Assembly (NCBI GenBank): GCA_900554985.1
Contig: USJQ01000066.1
Span: 1-6,393 of the forward strand
Source of the DNA: an uncultured Collinsella sp.
GTDB taxonomy: Bacteria > Actinomycetota > Coriobacteriia > Coriobacteriales > Coriobacteriaceae
Direction: 5' to 3'
DNA length: 6,393 nucleotides
Shown here: piece after piece, positions 4,927-6,393 of the stretch
How positions within the stretch are numbered: position 1 is the stretch's first letter
How the letters are laid out: each line of letters begins with the position of its first letter
Translations under genes and position numbers: made by a program
Notes under the pieces: model-generated
Told to the model about the DNA's origin: nothing
Database searches by the model: none
What the model saw: only the letters and a program-made list of their open reading frames with translations

Positions 4927-6015
4927 ATGGCACATCGCTCCGTTATTCCGTTTGGCCCGCAGCACCCGGTGCTGCCCGAGCCGCTTCATCTGGACCTGGT
5001 AATCGAGGACGACCGCGTCATCGAGGCAATTCCGCAGATCGGCTTTGTGCACCGCGGGCTCGAGAAGCTCACCGAAAAGCGCGACATGCACCAGTTTGGC
5101 TACATCGCCGAGCGCATCTGTGGCATCTGCGCCGTGGGCCACAGCTACGGTTATGCCAGCGCCTGCGAGCGCATGCTCGACATCGAGGTGCCCGGCCGCG
5201 TGCAGTATATCCGCACCATTTTGCACGAGCTTTCGCGTATTCATTCGCACCTGTTGTGGCTGGGTCTGCTCGCCGACGCCTTTGGCTTCGAGGCACTGTT
5301 CTATCGTTCGTGGACCCTGCGCGAGCAGATTCTCAAGATCTTCGAGAGCACGTGCGGTGGCCGCGTGATTCTGTCGATTAACGAGATCGGCGGCCTTAAG
5401 CACGATATCGAGGACTCCGAGCTGGCCGGAATTGTCCAGACGCTCGATGCCATGCGTCCCGACTACGAGGCCCTGGCGCATACGTTTTTGGACGATGACA
5501 GCTGCGGCGAGCGCTTGCATGGCGTGGGTGTGATCAGCAAGAAAGATGCGCTGGATCTGTCGATGGTCGGCCCGTTTGGGCGCGCCTCGGGCGTGGATTA
5601 CGACGTGCGCATGTTTGACGACGGTGCCTATGCGGATCTGGTTGCGTTTGAGCCCATCGTTGCTACCGATGGCGATTGCTATGCCCGCTGCCAGGTGCGC
5701 TGTGCCGAGGTCACGCAGGCCATGGACATCATTAAGGAGCTTGTGGGCAAGATTCCGCACGACGGGATAGGCGGGCGCACCAAGCTTACACCGGCCGACG
5801 GCGCACGCGGCGAGGTTGTGATTGAGCAGCCGCGCGGCGAGGCGTATTACTATGTGCGCGGTAACGGCACCAAGAACCTGGACCGCTTCCGCGTGCGCAC
5901 GCCGACGTCGCAGAACCTGGCGGGTCTGACACATGCGCTGCAGGGCGTGCTCCTTGCCAACGTGCCCATGATTATCCTGACCATCGACCCCTGCCTTAGC
6001 TGCACGGAAAGGTAG
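4927..6015 (+). CDS. echE: EchE, NiFe hydrogenase large (catalytic) subunit, group 4
   Basis: This is the catalytic subunit carrying the NiFe(CN)2CO centre, where protons are reduced to H2 or H2 is oxidised. The 362-residue protein is a NuoD/HycE relative. It starts with GPQHPVLPEPLHLDL (10-24) and IGFVHRGLEKL (38-48). The first metal motif is RICGIC with C65 and C68, followed by GHS; the second is DPCLSC with C356 and C359. All four nickel-ligand cysteines are thus present. A NuoD-type ELSRIHSHLLWLG segment is also seen. The protein ends CTER, with the stop right after R362. In HycE-type enzymes the maturation protease cuts just after this arginine, so this EchE has no peptide to remove. Nickel and Fe(CN)2CO insertion would still need Hyp proteins, which are not in the window. 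ATG 4927 is preceded by AGGAGG (4911-4916) overlapping the end of echD. No cytochrome or Tat features are seen, consistent with a cytoplasmic-side enzyme. Confidence 0.95.
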   Translation: MAHRSVIPFGPQHPVLPEPLHLDLVIEDDRVIEAIPQIGFVHRGLEKLTEKRDMHQFGYIAERICGICAVGHSYGYASACERMLDIEVPGRVQYIRTILHELSRIHSHLLWLGLLADAFGFEALFYRSWTLREQILKIFESTCGGRVILSINEIGGLKHDIEDSELAGIVQTLDAMRPDYEALAHTFLDDDSCGERLHGVGVISKKDALDLSMVGPFGRASGVDYDVRMFDDGAYADLVAFEPIVATDGDCYARCQVRCAEVTQAMDIIKELVGKIPHDGIGGRTKLTPADGARGEVVIEQPRGEAYYYVRGNGTKNLDRFRVRTPTSQNLAGLTHALQGVLLANVPMIILTIDPCLSCTER

Positions 6016-6022
6016 GCGCGGC

Positions 6023-6364
6023 ATGAGTTTACTGACATTTGCCAAGACGGCCTTAGGTTCTATGGTCAAGCAGCCGGTCACGGTGCGCTATCCGCAGGAG
6101 AAGCTGACGGCACCCGAGCGCTTGCGCGGGCATATCGTCAACGACATGGACGTGTGCATCTGCTGCGGCATGTGCGCGCGCCGCTGCCCGGCGGGCGCGC
6201 TCGCGGTCGATCGCAAGGGCGGTACCTGGTCGATCGACCCGTACGCTTGCGTGGTGTGCGGCGAGTGCATCGAGAGCTGTCCTAAACACTGCCTGACTAT
6301 GGACGCTGCCCGCACTCCAGTCGCGGCGGACAAGACTCCCACGGTAGAAACCAAGCCGGAGTAA
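6023..6364 (+). CDS. echF: EchF, two [4Fe-4S] ferredoxin-like subunit (NuoI/HycF-like)
   Basis: EchF is the ferredoxin-type subunit that takes electrons from soluble reduced ferredoxin and hands them to EchC. The 113-residue protein has two classical cluster motifs: C45-x2-C48-x2-C51-x3-C55-P and C76-x2-C79-x2-C82-x3-C86-P. Extra cysteines lie at 47 and 90. The N terminus (SLLTFAKTALGSMVKQPVTVRYP) resembles the amphipathic start of HycF/NuoI-type subunits, which lies along the membrane subunit. A short Ala/Thr/Pro/Lys tail follows the second cluster. ATG 6023 begins seven bases after the echE stop; the AAAGG/GGTAGG stretch at 6008-6016 overlaps that stop and serves as ribosome binding site. 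It is the last gene in the window; whether the operon continues cannot be seen, and no terminator is visible in the remaining 29 bases. Confidence 0.92.
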   Translation: MSLLTFAKTALGSMVKQPVTVRYPQEKLTAPERLRGHIVNDMDVCICCGMCARRCPAGALAVDRKGGTWSIDPYACVVCGECIESCPKHCLTMDAARTPVAADKTPTVETKPE

Positions 6365-6393
6365 CGCTGGGATAGAACTGGAATAGGGGCCGG

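Noticed and set aside
3986..4933. Minus-strand open frame (315 residues) opposite the echC tail and echD
   Set aside because: Its Gly/Ser/Leu/Arg-rich composition arises from reading alanine-rich coding DNA backwards; no family match.
4774..6081. Long open frame on the minus strand (435 residues) opposite echE
   Set aside because: It lies wholly across echD/echE, whose metal motifs are unmistakable. Its composition is that of a mirror frame in GC-rich DNA, and no family features are seen.

Overview
The window is GC-rich, with a strong preference for G or C at third codon positions. It carries one operon on the + strand for a membrane-bound group 4 [NiFe] hydrogenase of the energy-converting (Ech) type. 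Gene order is echA, echB, echC, echD, echE, echF, the order known from the Ech hydrogenase of Methanosarcina. Strong Shine-Dalgarno sites, very short or overlapping gene junctions and the overall gene style suggest a fermentative anaerobe. A high-GC Gram-positive gut bacterium such as a Collinsella-like member of the Coriobacteriia is my best guess, made from general impression and not from any marker gene.

Layout. Positions 28-432 encode a small protein with two helix-turn-helix units, resembling OrfA of IS3/IS150-type elements. It is closed by a clear Rho-independent terminator (445-467), and no OrfB follows. Positions 433-717 hold no credible gene; their last 60 bases are AT-rich and contain three short palindromes that may be the control region of the operon. 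From 718 to 3569 lie the two membrane subunits. EchA (NuoL/antiporter-like) is broken near 1573-1575: about 10-11 codons are missing, including the conserved TKSAQ-type lysine segment, and the frame shifts. The rest of EchA then runs without a stop into EchB (NuoH-like), forming an in-frame EchA-EchB fusion. Next come EchC (NuoB-like small subunit, 3582-4202), EchD (NuoC-like, 4202-4921), EchE (NiFe large subunit, 4927-6015) and EchF (two [4Fe-4S] polyferredoxin, 6023-6364). The last 29 bases hold nothing recognisable.

How they work together. In the known family, reduced ferredoxin passes electrons through EchF and EchC to the NiFe centre of EchE, where protons are reduced to H2 (reversible). 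EchD helps hold the soluble arm to EchB, and EchA/EchB couple the reaction to ion transport across the membrane. All metal-ligand cysteines of EchC, EchE and EchF are present, so the soluble arm looks intact. EchA alone is damaged.

Points of most interest: the EchA deletion/frameshift with a TGATG restart just downstream; the EchA-EchB fusion; an EchE that stops exactly where the maturation protease would cut; and Ala-rich tails added to EchC and EchD. No wholly new system is claimed. Maturation genes (hyp), formate dehydrogenase and CO dehydrogenase are not in the window.
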